Positions 1 to 10,880 of a stretch of DNA of 64,000 bases are shown in pieces. The position numbers were made by a program, and so were the translations under genes. The stretch is from Mantis religiosa (lineage: Eukaryota; Arthropoda; Insecta; Mantodea; Mantidae). The notes under the pieces are model-generated. The model saw nothing but the letters and a program-made list of their open reading frames with translations. It made no database searches and had not been told where the DNA came from. The stretch covers positions 1,642,063-1,706,062 of the forward strand of contig CM060958.1 in assembly GCA_030765055.1 (NCBI GenBank), in the 5' to 3' direction. Position 1 is the first letter of the stretch; every line of letters begins with the position of its first letter.

Positions 1-828
1 AAATAATGTCACTTTAGGATGAAATACAAATGTAACAACAATATTAATGTTTAATTATAACAGTTAAAATGTACAAAGTACAATTTTATGGCTACATTAT
101 TTTGTCATTTACATAAATCTCAGCTCTGGGCGTATTTAAAAATAACAAATGAAATACCGCAGAGAATGAACACGCCTTTCTGTTATACCGACAGCAGACA
201 GTCGCGTTTGAGAAGTTGCCTACACAGTAAGGGGACCTCTAAACACTTGCACAAACTATAAACAGTTCAAAATACATCTATTTTTACTTCCTGTGTAATT
301 TCAGCTTATGAACACAAAGAAATCATCTTAGTGTGCATGTAAAAATCAGTAAATCATCATAAATACAATAAAAAGAAAAAATTCTGCATTATTCCAGATT
401 TTCACCCGATTTCACAAGGCATTTGTTTAATTTTGAGGTTAAGTATTTTGTTGGTAGCACTGTTATGTTATGTTTTGTTCGTTTATGAAACGCCACTGGT
501 GTAAACGTCGCTAATCAGTGACGAAGAGTTTAAATATCACCTTGATTGATGTACATGCGGATCCATCCATCATAGTCGGCCACGAAATTAAATTCTGTGA
601 AAATCGAATCAGGCAGCGAGAGGCAGAGCGGTTATGGTCAATTACTGTCTTACTTCAGCACACCAACTTTCAGGACAACCTCAACTTGTTACAAACGTAG
701 TATAGTATATTTATTCGTTCATATTCCACTTCAATTCATTCTCCACCACGTACACATTAGATACATAAAGTATTGCATTCCACACGAAAATGATAACAAG
801 ACATTGTTATAAATAACAGATGGTTTCT
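1..828. other. AT-rich intergenic, no gene seen
   Basis: Only short open frames (60-71 codons) lacking any recognisable domain. No repeat family of this window was recognised here. Confidence 0.5.
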
Positions 829-919
829 CGATATTTGCGATATCTCGATATTCACGATATTTGCACGGTATCAACATCGATCGATACATCAGAAAATTCT
901 CTCGATAATTATTCGATAG
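829..919. promoter_or_regulatory. CGAT-motif cluster
   Basis: Eight CGAT tetranucleotides lie within about 90 bases, most in the context TCGATA or CGATAT. The DREF-type element of insects has the core TATCGATA, so the patch resembles a degenerate cluster of such sites. It lies just upstream of a hAT transposase remnant and could equally be subterminal repeats of that element. No function can be shown from sequence alone. Confidence 0.2.
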
Positions 920-970
920 TTCGCTGGTGTTTCTGCAATTTTTATTTTATTTTAAAATCACAAACTATTA

Positions 971-1279
971 TTGCCGAAAGTAGAACATTGCAAAGTCCGA
1001 GAAATTGTCAGGAATTTGGTAGCTGTATACAAGAAAATAATCGTGTGTCAACTGTCAGTTAACAGTTCACTACATATCTCAGCTCCTCTTTCTAGTGTAC
1101 GGCATTACTGCAAAACAAATTCAACATTTACACAACTAAAACAATATTTGTGTATTCCACGTACAACAGTTTTCTCTGAAAGACTATTTAGTACAGCAGG
1201 ACTCATATGTGACAGAAAAAGAAGTAGACTTGGCCCCGAAACAGTGAAAATGCTAGTATTTTTGAACAAAAACTTATAA
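971..1279 (+). pseudogene. hAT transposase C-terminal (dimerisation) fragment
   Basis: The 102-residue frame ends with the conserved hAT-superfamily C-terminal dimerisation block: a cysteine-isoleucine-proline segment, then SERLFSTAG, then a basic KRSRL stretch and a terminal VFLNKNL. In intact hAT transposases this block closes a protein of roughly 600 residues and mediates dimerisation. Only the last ~60 residues are convincing; the zinc finger and RNase-H-like catalytic domain are not visible upstream. It is a remnant of a cut-and-paste DNA transposon, not a functional gene. No terminal inverted repeats or 8-bp target duplication were found by eye. Confidence 0.75.
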
Positions 1280-2328
1280 AAGTGGACTGTTTTGTTTTTA
1301 AATGTCTAATGTAGAGTTTAAAAATAAGAACACTGATGGTTTTAAGTTTTGTCTCATTAAATATGTACACCTATTTAATTTTATTGACATTACACAGTTC
1401 TGCCAACATTCTACAATAATCTAATGTTTTCCCTTGTACCGAACCATTTTCGTTATTTTTCAGTAAACAATAACATTGCAAATGTGATCACGGAGTGAGG
1501 TTTAACGACGTTGTTCGAGTGATACGATAATTCGTATTCAATAAATGCAAAAATAATTGCAGACGCGAAGCTAGCGCCATGTTAATCACGTTGTGTTATG
1601 TTGATACACGTCATTAATATCACGTCCGAGCGAGATACGTTTACAAATGAAGAACGATGTGCTCATTATCATCACAAAGCATGTTTCAAATAATAACTCA
1701 CGAAGAAGCGTCATCTTTGGCAAACAGAAGCTCTTGTTCTGTTTTATTATTTATGCAGCTGTAGCGTTCAAACGACTTATGACGGCAGAAAGGTGAACTA
1801 TTATCAGGAAACGAATGACGTCATTACCATGGCAACAAGAGAGCAATGACATAAACACCACCAAAATGTCGACGTTTTCTTTATTTGAGCATATTTCACG
1901 TTGAACCACATACACCAAGCGCCGAAGTCATCAACATCTCTAGAAAGCACAACTTACAATGTAACTTTAAATTATTTATCATGTTTAAAAGTAATACAAA
2001 TCCGCAATGTAGTTTCATTAGTCAAACTAACCCTTTTTTTCTTTCCTCCATATCACAAATTTTTATACTATTTTTCATGAGAATCTTTGGATTCTTTTGG
2101 AATTAATAAACTCTCAGCATTTAAAATATCAAGCCAAATATAACCTGATATAATCTCCGTTTTCAATACTTTGATTATAACCTTCCATTTTGAAACAAAA
2201 AACCATCTCCTTAGCAACGTCACACTCATCTCTGATAAATTTATGCAATTTACTAGTTAGTTTTACGTATACTAACGCTACAATGTAAAATTTAACATTC
2301 TATAATAATTTTATTGTGGCGCAAAACG
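1280..2328. other. intergenic, no gene seen
   Basis: AT-rich DNA with no credible coding frame. The only point of note is a CRE-like palindrome next to an X-box-like motif, listed separately. Confidence 0.5.
1816..1836. promoter_or_regulatory. CRE palindrome abutting X-box-like motif
   Basis: TGACGTCA (perfect CREB/ATF site) is immediately followed by TTACCATGGCAAC, which matches the RFX X-box half-sites (GTNRCC, RGYAAC) with one mismatch. RFX sites mark ciliary-gene promoters in animals. No adjacent gene is recognised, so this is only a motif match. Confidence 0.2.
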
Positions 2329-2330
2329 TA

Positions 2331-3199
2331 CGACGGCTGTTCAATAAAGAATGATCGTAATTTTTCGCACTAAAATTCAATCTTATTATATTCTGTTAGC
2401 TTAATGTGAAACAAAGACGCCGTAGTAGTTTCATTGTTGGTACTCCTGGTTCCCGCCTGTGAGAACCAGGCAAGTTCAGACATGTTCAGTATCGCCTACC
2501 ACTACAATGGAGGTAACATGCAGTTAAAGTTGATGTTAGAGGAAGATCCGGAGTTTCTTTCAAACGTAATCACTGCTGATGAAACTTGGCTACATCATTT
2601 TGATCCTGAGAGCAAACAGCAAAGCTCAGTGGGGAAATCTCCTTCATCACCGACCCCCAAAAAAGCAAAAGTGGTTGCTTCTGCTGGGAAAGTTATGGTC
2701 ATCTCATTCTTTGATATTCATGGAATGGTTTATCAGCATGTTGTACCTGCACACACATCAGTAACTAGATAATACTACAGGGATGTCCTGAAAACATTGC
2801 AAGTCCATATCAGGCGCAAAAGACCACATTTCCGTGAAGCAGGCTGGATGCTGTACCACGATAATGCGCGGCCACATATTGCCAATGTTGTTGCGTGAAG
2901 TGCATCCTTCGCCCTCCCTATAGTCCGGATTTAGTCCCATGTGACTTTTTTTATAACTTAAAGAAACGCCTTCGTGGGAGGCATTATCCATCATCAGAAG
3001 CAGTGGTGAAGGCTGCGAAGGCCATTTTGAAGGATCTCTCAAAGATGGTTTTGAGCATGTCTTTGAAGACTGGCAGAAACGCTGGGACAAGTGCATCGCA
3101 TTCAGGGGAGACTATTTTGAGAAGAACAATCAAAATTATGAGGATGAGTAAAGGTACGTTGTCAAAAATATTGTTATCATCTTTATTGAACAACCCTCG
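2331..3199 (+). mobile_element. mariner-like element, internally deleted copy
   Basis: The element has recognisable terminal inverted repeats: the left end reads cgacggctgttcaataaaga and the right end, reverse-complemented, reads cgagggttgttcaataaaga. It is flanked on both sides by TA (2329-2330 and 3200-3201), the target duplication of Tc1/mariner elements. At 869 bp it is far shorter than the related copy at 42,065. Compared with that copy it lacks about 400 bp of the N-terminal coding part (junction near 2519) and about 22 bp between the second and third catalytic positions (near 2891). It is a non-autonomous relic. Confidence 0.9.
2434..3150 (+). pseudogene. mariner transposase pseudogene (deleted)
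   Basis: Frames within the element encode a TADETWLHH block with the first catalytic aspartate (codon 2578-2580), a HDNARPH block with the second (2870-2872) and a SPDLVPCDFF block with the third (2942-2944). The last two are 24 codons apart instead of the D34D spacing of mariner transposases because 22 bp are missing, which also shifts the frame. The DNA-binding half is absent, so no active enzyme can be made. Confidence 0.85.
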
Positions 3200-3225
3200 T
3201 ACATTAAAGTGTGCGAGGATATTGT

Positions 3226-3812
3226 GTTGGAACAAAGAAGTTAACTATGTGAGACAGTTGACTGTGTGCTTCTTCAGACTGACAAATCGAGCTTCTTTTA
3301 CGGAAACGAGGTATGCCATTGCTCCATTTCTGGTATTTTGTTATTTTTAAGAGTTTACGATAGATTTATAACGAATTTTAATTGACAGACGTTAAGTCAT
3401 ATCGGGCGATGAATGAAATGATGCTCAAATGAGTCCGGGGTCCATGGAGCTTAGAGTTACCCGATATTCGTCTTACAGGATAGAGGAAAACCCCAGAAAA
3501 AAACCTTATCCAGGTAACTCACCCTGACCGAGATTCGAACTCGGGACCTCTTGAACGTGAGGCAGACACGCTACCATCTACGCTACCAAGGCATGCATAA
3601 CCCTCCTTGTTGTTATGATAGTTACTTAATCAGTGCTGCCAACGTGCAAATACAAATACTGCTGCAACAGCGAGCCAAGCGGATTAAGGTAAAGCGGGGA
3701 ATTCAATTGTTTTAATTTATTTACTCCTCCAACGTTATGTAATATCGTACGATGAATGAAATGATGTTCAAATGTAGAGTGTTACCAAGAAATCTGTGTG
3801 GGCTGACGCTGT
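3226..3812 (+). repeat. dispersed repeat C, copy 1 (interrupted by SINE)
   Basis: This stretch aligns by eye to 8246-8675. Shared blocks include gaagttaactatgtgagaca, a run ending ccattgctccatttctg, and a block around ccttgttgttatg followed by ttacttaatcagtgctg. Copy 1 holds an extra ~210 bp corresponding to a SINE. Its 3' part includes a reversed tail of that same SINE family (ctccaacgtta...gatgaatgaaatg). Family unknown; no coding content. Confidence 0.7.
3387..3597 (-). repeat. SINE family 1, tRNA-headed, minus orientation
   Basis: Read on the minus strand it starts with a tRNA-like head: an A-box-like TGGTAGCGTAGATGG, then ctgcctcacgttcaagaggt, then a B box GAGTTCGAATC. The body follows (ggataaggtttttt..., a cctgaaa-type block, and a 3' gatgaatgaaat/cgttaag end in reverse). 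Head and body match the copies at 29,075 and 62,486. The head resembles a tRNA-Val(CAC)-like sequence, but that assignment is tentative. Internal pol III promoter boxes are retained. Confidence 0.8.
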
Positions 3813-4975
3813 GGGAAAGAAACAATTCATATGAGGAAAATGTGTGTGAGATACATAAAGATATGAATATATAAATGTAGAAACGTATTATTGTTGTCAT
3901 GGTTACATTATGTACTGACATTGAATGTTGCATTCCTATTCGTCCGCTATGTCAATCCTATTGCAGGCCATTAGCATTAGTTTCTGCTCGGAATAAAAAT
4001 AAAAACGGAAGTATACTTCATCGAAAAAATTAACATTTAACATAATCTAGAATGTCTAGACTTCACTTTCATATTCACGTGACAAATAGGACTTTTGGGA
4101 AAGATTAACGAAATATTGACCTGCGATTCACGCACTTACCTCACAGACAGATACACTAGCGAGATAAATAAGTACTCGCACTTTTAAAACATTTATACTT
4201 CCCCTTTCACGTAAATGGTAGGTAGAGATTTCATCCAAAAGCTCAGGAAGCATACGTTTTGAGGTGCCTAAATAAACCGAAAGGTGTGTATGTGAGTATG
4301 TGTTAAGAGCAACAACAAGTCTGTTAAAAACCGAACTTGGTGTTGAAATTCCAAGTATATGGCAGGAAGGCACTCTCCTTGCTGGTTAGAGAAAGTGATA
4401 TAACTATAAGGTATATGATGTGGCCGCTTCTCTCCCAGGCCAACTGTCCAGGGTACTTCAACCTTTATATCTGTCATTGATTATCAGATATTAATTTTTC
4501 GCTCGGCCAATATTTGACAAGTATCGTATTTATAACTCCAGCTTTGAACGTGAAATACCAGCACTCGAACCACTCAATGCATTTATACAGTTATGTAAAT
4601 CAATGATCACCCACAACTTTCTACACAACTTTCAAAATGATGTTGATGATTTTGTGACACAAGCCTAAACAAAATATTGACAAGAGTAAGACAAACGTAA
4701 GGGAATTTAAAATTTGTATATTAAGTGACAGAAACATCTTATGACATTGACCCCGGAGAAACCTACAAGCGTCCCAGACTCATCTTAGGGCCATCATAAC
4801 CTTAATAGTCTCCTATAATTAACGTCATATCGTCTCTTCCAACCTAAAACTTGACACCACCATTTACACATCATCTATTATTAGAAATCCATCATAACGC
4901 CATTAAGGGACAGAGACCTGGAATTACAAAACGTCGAAGGCTCTTTATCCTCGGACAAGAATGACTCTTGAACAT

Positions 4976-4978
<3 letters not shown>
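3813..4978. other. intergenic, nothing recognised
   Basis: AT-rich sequence with scattered short frames lacking domains or coding bias. No repeat family from this window was recognised. Confidence 0.45.

Positions 4979-5071
<93 letters not shown>
4979..5071. repeat. (TG)n microsatellite
   Basis: An uninterrupted run of about 46 TG dinucleotides. The histidine/threonine-rich frames across it on the minus strand are a consequence of the repeat. Confidence 0.99.
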
Positions 5072-5072
<1 letters not shown>

Positions 5073-6437
5073 GAAAAATCTGTACATTATCGTGGTTTGT
5101 GTAAATAATAAATATGTTTCTCACTATGTTCAATAATATTACAAAAGCTATATAGCTCTATTTACTCTGACGGATTTGGATATATAAAATATCATGATGA
5201 TAAATGAGATCAGGCAAATCAGATGACAAATGATTTACAAAGTCCTTATATCTGAATACAAACATATAGAGGTTATAAAAGGAGATATTTATAAAGGCAG
5301 CCATGGCTGTGTCATAGAGCAGCAAACAGTTGTTACTTCAGGGAATGTAGTTATTTCACTCCACAGAGTATAAAAACAAAAGCATGTTACACTCTCTGTG
5401 CAAGATTGGCCATTATCAACAAACAGAAGATAGTGACAATCAATCTTGTGATTGTTTAATCAAATGAAACATTGTGAAAACTTCTGGTAAACTGTTACTG
5501 TAATTGTACATCTGATGTATGTACGGACACGTAACAAAGTTGTACCTTATATCCCTTGTGTTGAAGTTGATTAACAATCTTGTAGTTACATTACTACTTC
5601 GTTATAGACCTAGTGAACTGGACGCTGTTTATTGAACTTCAAACAGAGCTCACAACTACACGACAGTACAATGTTAACTCATTTTATTGTCTGTCTGTTC
5701 TTTTTTATTTTGATAAACAACTTAGGCGGCCCGACTCGAAAAATTGCAAATGTTGAAAAAGAGGTTAAAATGACAGAGCATTTGAGTTACACGTAACAAA
5801 GCGATCACGATAAAAATAATTTTAATACGAGTACAGTATGTTCTTAAAGCTGATTAAACGGTAACATAATTTCTCCTAACCCCATACAGTTTTATTTGAA
5901 ACGTTATAGTCTGCTTTAAAAACGTTATCATTGAAACTTTTTGAATAATTCAAACTAAAAGCCTCCTTCATTTATTAGTTCTTTTTATCCCGTTCTTAGT
6001 AAAGTTTATTTTTAAAGGACTTTACTGCCACAGTATTTAGGAATGTCATTTGGTTTCTTACGAATAAATCAAACATCGAAATGTTTTGTGTGGAAAGAGG
6101 GATTTTCTGTAACTGTAGTCATCCAGTCTTGAGCTATGTTTAAAGTTACAAATCTCTAGCTCAAGTGTAAACGACGTTTATGTCTACCAAAGAGACAGGC
6201 AGACAATAAAACGTTTTGAAAACAACCCCAAAATATATAACGCGCCATCTGAGTACAGAGCAGTAAACTATACCACTAACAGTAACAACAAAAATACAGT
6301 GTATGCTAATAAATAACAATCAAATTGTTTATTTTGTATTTCAAGTTTGCGTTTTCGAAAGAGCAGAAATCTTAAATAAATACTAATTTAATTGCAGCTA
6401 AATAGCCGAACTTTTCATCCTGGTAGCAGAAGAAATT
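5072..6437. other. intergenic, nothing recognised
   Basis: No open frame over 60 codons, and no tandem or dispersed repeat recognised by eye. Confidence 0.45.
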
Positions 6438-6629
6438 ATGAGATTGCCTCAAAAGATTCACAGAGTAGTATACGCGAATGCTGATGATATAGCCGTTTGT
6501 TCAAAATACATCAAAAAACTTCCAAACGTAATACATGATATGGAACAATGGTGCTATAAACACATCAAAGACGGAAATGATGGTGTGGCTCCTACTTTGG
6601 CAAACAAATACAGACAAAAGCTAAGCTAA
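6438..6629 (+). pseudogene. possible LINE reverse-transcriptase fragment
   Basis: A 63-residue frame contains VVYANADDIAVCSK, resembling the YADD catalytic motif of non-LTR reverse transcriptases with two extra residues, followed by a downstream L..VI..ME.WC pattern typical of the segment after that motif. It is too short and altered to be functional. The call rests on this single motif. Confidence 0.4.
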
Positions 6630-6640
6630 TAAGGACAACA

Positions 6641-6834
6641 ATGCTTACTTCATGGTACAACGCACAGAAAGACAACCAATTGATGATCGAATATGGTGAT
6701 AGGAGGAGGACGCAACAAGAGCTTTGTGTCTTCTTTAATGAAATGCATCCAGAACGAAGGATTACTCACTCTACGGTAAGCAAAATTTTGAAAAAAATTC
6801 AATGAAACTGGAAGTGTTAAAAATAAGGTAAAAA
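6641..6834 (+). pseudogene. transposon-type helix-turn-helix fragment (DUF4817-like)
   Basis: From the ATG at 6641 the frame reads MLTSWYNAQKD...MIEYGDRRR...HPERRITHSTVSKIL and then breaks at an A-rich run near 6795. The adjacent frame continues FNETGSVKNK. The order (aromatic/YG, R-rich helix, HP.RRI.HSTVSKI, F.ETGSVKNK) is that of the DUF4817-type HTH found in insect transposon ORFs. The domain is split by a one-base frameshift. Confidence 0.55.
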
Positions 6835-7637
6835 TGTGTTAAAAAGTACAGTTCAAAATAGCATATGCCTATACTATCTGAGAACTGAGGACCAAAACAA
6901 TGAAAGAAGAATGTTGTCCTTAAAGAAAAGGTCACGCCCTATTCACAAACATAGTAATATGAAAACATTTTGATATCTTAGAGCTCTTTCAAAAGCTATC
7001 ACTTCACAAAACTATAAAAAGTTACAAGCATTGGTCCATACTTTTTACTCACTAGGAATAACCTGAGTAGTTGAACTTTAAAATTGTAAGGGAAAAGGTT
7101 GCACGATAAAAAGTTGAGCATCGGTAAAGGACGGTGGAGTGAAATTAATTCGCCATTCTATTTTAAAATGTTAACGGCGCAAGTAAAATAATAAAAGCGG
7201 AGATAGTGTTGTGAGGCAAAGCCTGTCACTTTGGCGGAGGGATTCAAAGTCAAATTTGCCACGTAATCCTCTCCACAAAGTGGCAACTGTTTCTTCACGT
7301 CAAAGTCAAGTAAAACATTTCATTTCATCACTTTCTTTACCTACCGACGTGGTTCGATATTTAGGTAGGCGAATGTCTTTTCTCGTTTACTGTGATATTA
7401 TTTGTTCTTCTTCTTGTGTTTTCCGACTGCTTCCAAGTGACAGACCTAGTACAAGCACTCATTGCCCTATCCGGGCAGTACACGGTCTTTAGAAAGTATA
7501 TTCCCTTCGGTACTTGTGGCCTGTAAACTTCCTTCTAAACTTAAAAACCAAACTACACATTTAAATTCATTTTCTTTCAAGAATATAAGACAAGGCTTTA
7601 AAGGTGATTGATGTTACGCTCAAATGACTTACTTTAG
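6835..7637. other. intergenic, nothing recognised
   Basis: A 93-codon frame at 7211-7492 has no recognisable domain and does not begin with ATG. Nothing else is seen. Confidence 0.4.
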
Positions 7638-7830
7638 GTCTACTTCAAGATAAACATTACCTTATTGTAGGAATACAGTAGACTTAAAGTGATAGTCAAA
7701 TGTTTTGTCATGTCTTTGTATGTACAAATGAATAACGACTTGACAACAGAATATTGGAACATTTAAACTAATAACAAGAAATATCTCGAAAATAGCTCTC
7801 TATACAAAAATACTCTGATTTTAGAAGGCA
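7638..7830 (+). repeat. family A (foldback family) copy
   Basis: Carries the family's outer arm, including tcaagataaacattaccttatt, the gatagtcaaatgttttgtcat block and gtctttgtatgtacaaatga, followed by the 'aataacaagaaatatctcg' block. The same order is seen in about ten other places in the window; 23,669-24,150 is the copy with both arms. Confidence 0.8.
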
Positions 7831-8245
7831 CTCCCAGAAAGGTCATGCAAATTTTCGAATATGTTTCCATTTGGAGTGCGAAAGTTTAACATGTGAGAGA
7901 TTATTCGTTTTTAGGTCATAATGTTCATACTTGCTCTACTTACTGAGAAGGTAAAATGTTGGTAATACAAAACGTGATAAATAGCCAAGAGAGAGCTTTT
8001 GACTAAAGCAGTTTGTGTGTAAATGCTGCACTTCGCAGAAGCATACTCATACATAAAACATATCGAACACTCCTGGCCGGACCGCTGTACAGCTTATCGC
8101 AAATGGCAAACAAAAGTAACGAAATACTCAGCTGAGAAAGAATTATATTCAAACTCTGAGAGATAAACCCATTTCTCTAAAACATTTCGTGTAAGTTAAG
8201 CGCGGGCGACTCAAAAACTGCCCATTGGGGACGATAGTGTATTGT

Positions 8246-8675
8246 TTTGTTGGAACGAAGAAGTTAACTACCTGAGACAGTTCACTGTGTGTTTCTTCAG
8301 TCTAAGTGACAAATCGAACTTCTTTTACGGAAACCAGCTATGTCATTGCTCCATTTCTGTCATTTTGTTATTTTTTAAGTTCGTTTAAAATACATTTATA
8401 ACGAATGTGCATTGAAATTGCTCCAGAAACGTATATAATAATACAGACTTTCTTACATCCATAATCTTCCTTGTTGTTATGCTACTTACTTAATCAGTGC
8501 TGTCAACGGACAAAAATAAATACCGCTACAACAGTGGGCGAAGCGAATAACGTAACGAGGGGTTTCAATATTTTCTTTTATTTCCATCCTCCAACGTTAA
8601 GTCATATCAGACGATGAATGAAATAGCTGAAATTATGCTCAAATGCAGAATGGTATCACGAAACCTAAGCAGGCA
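8246..8675 (+). repeat. dispersed repeat C, copy 2 (uninterrupted)
   Basis: Colinear with 3226-3812 but without the SINE found there, giving an approximate empty-site comparison. It ends with the same reversed SINE-1 tail segment (ctccaacgttaagtcatatc). The preceding 7831-8245 and following 8676-9029 show nothing recognisable. Confidence 0.7.
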
Positions 8676-9029
8676 CTTTTACCTTTTCTTGTTTTTAATA
8701 ATTAACACCGAAAACACGGCTTTTTAATGTTCCTTTATGTCTGTGTTGAGTGCACAACTTCCGCTCCTTATAATTTCCCCGATGCACACACAACCTTTCC
8801 CTTTTACATTTATCTGTTTACGGACTTTGACAATATTTACTGGTCAACACACTCCCTCTAGGTTCATCACTAGAACCTACTGCACTTGTCCTTGTAGAAA
8901 AAAATCATGTCTTCTGTGACCTGAACCGACCGCAGTGCTGGCACGCTTTGTTCAGCTTGAGTGAATGTTGCTGCGTTCCAACTTTAATAGGTTTAACCGC
9001 AGATAGGACCTTAAAGGTATAATTACGAG

Positions 9030-10880
9030 CACTGGCGTGACTTTCAAAGCGAGGAAAGCTCCAAAGAATAATTTTCATTAAACTAAGAGAATAGTGACTC
9101 AAACAACTAAGACTACTCTCTGGTACTCTTTCTATTGTACAGTCACACGTAGGTCCAGTAGCGAGGTGTGACTTTCAAAGGGAGGGAAGCTCCAAATAAT
9201 AATTTTCATTAAAATAAGAGAGAATGACTCAAAGAGAAGGCTACTCTTTAGTACTCCTACGATTGCACAGTCACACGTAGGTCCAGTAGCCAGGTGTGAC
9301 TTTCAAAGTGAGGGAAGCTCCAAATACTAATTTTCATTAAAATATGAGAGAATAATGACTCAAAGAACTAAGGCTACTCTTTAGTACTCTTTCTATTGTA
9401 CAGTCACACGTAGGTCCAGTAGCCAGGTGTGACTTTCAAAGTGAGGGAAGCTGCAAATACTAATTTTCATTAAAATATGAGAGAATAATGACTCAAAGAA
9501 CTAAGGCTACTCTTTAGTACTCTTTCTATTGTGCAGTCACACGTAGGTCCAGTAGCCAGGTGTGACTTTCAAAGTGAGGGAAGCTCCAAATACTAATTTT
9601 CATTAAAATATGAGAGAATAATGACTCAAAGAACTAAGGCTACTCTTTAGTACTCTTTCTATTGTACAGTCACACGTAGGTGCAGTAGCGAGTTTTGACT
9701 TTCAAAGTGAGGGAAGCTCCAAATAATAATTTTCATTAAAATAAGAGAGAATACTGACTAAAAGAACTAAGCCTACCCTTTAGTACTCTTTCTACTGAAT
9801 AGTCACACGTAGATCCAGTAGCGAGGTGTGACTTTCAAAGTGAGGGAAGCTCCAAATAATAATTTTCATTAAAATAAGAGAGAATAATGACTCAAAGAAC
9901 TAAGGCTACTCTTTAGTACTCTTTCTATTGTACAGTCACACGTAGGTGCAGTAGCGAGTTTTGACTTTCAAAGTGAGGGAAGCTCCAAATAATAATTTTC
10001 ATTAAAATAAGAGAGAATACTGACTAAAAGAACTAAGCCTACCCTTTAGTACTCTTTCTACTGAATAGTCACACGTAGATCCAGTAGCGAGGTGTGACTT
10101 TCAAAGTGAGGGAAGCTCCAAATAATAATTTTCATTAAAATAAGAGAGAATAATGACTCAAAGAACTAAAACTACTCTTTAGTACTCTTTCTATTGTACA
10201 GTTACACGTAAGTCCAGTAGCGAGGCGTGACTTTCAAAGTGAGGGAAGCTCCAAATAATAATTTTCATTAAAATAAGAGAGAATAATGACTCAAAGAACT
10301 AAGGCTACTGTTTAGTACTCTTTCTATTGTACAGTCACACGTAGGTCTAGTAGCGAGGCGTAACTTTCAAAGTGAGGGAAGCTCCAAATAATAATTTTCA
10401 TTAAAATAAGAGAGAATAATGACTCAAAGAACTAAGGCTACTGTTTAGTACTCTTTCTATTGTACAGTCACACGTAGGTCCAGTAGCGAGGGGTGACTTT
10501 CAAAGCGAGGGAAGCTCCAAATAATAATTTTCATTAAAATAAGAGAGAATGATGACTCAAAGAACTAAGGCTACCCTTTAGTACTCCTTCTATTGTACAG
10601 TCACACGTAGGTCCAGTAGCGAAGCGTGACTTTCAAAGCGAGGGAAGCTCCAAATAATAATTTTCATTAAAATAAGAGAGAATGATGACTCAAAGAACTA
10701 AGGCTACCCTTTAGTACTCTTTCTATTGTACAGCCACACGTAGGTCTAGTAGCGAGTTTTGACTTTCAAAGTGAGGGAAGCTCCAAATAATAATTTTCAT
10801 TAAAATAAGAGAGAACAATGACCCAAAGAACTAAGGCTATTTTAGAACTCTTTCTATTGTACAGTCACACGTAGGCACTG
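9030..10880. repeat. 133-bp tandem array, about 14 copies
   Basis: The unit contains gactttcaaagtgagggaag, a cattaaaataagagagaata block and cagtcacacgtaggtccagt. Successive copies of 'gtgac' start at 9168, 9296, 9429, 9562, 9695 and 9828, so the period is 133 bp after the first, more divergent units. A two-unit variant (units with 'gagttttgac' and with 'ctactgaatag') occurs twice in succession around 9,680-10,210, a 266-bp higher-order repeat. No coding frame spans it and its source element is not identified. Confidence 0.95.

Noticed and set aside
4881..5133. His-rich frames
   Set aside because: Translation of (TG)n on the minus strand.
8737..8919. 60-residue frame with a hydrophobic N-terminus
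   Set aside because: The hydrophobic run is weak and interrupted by prolines; no promoter, splice or domain support.
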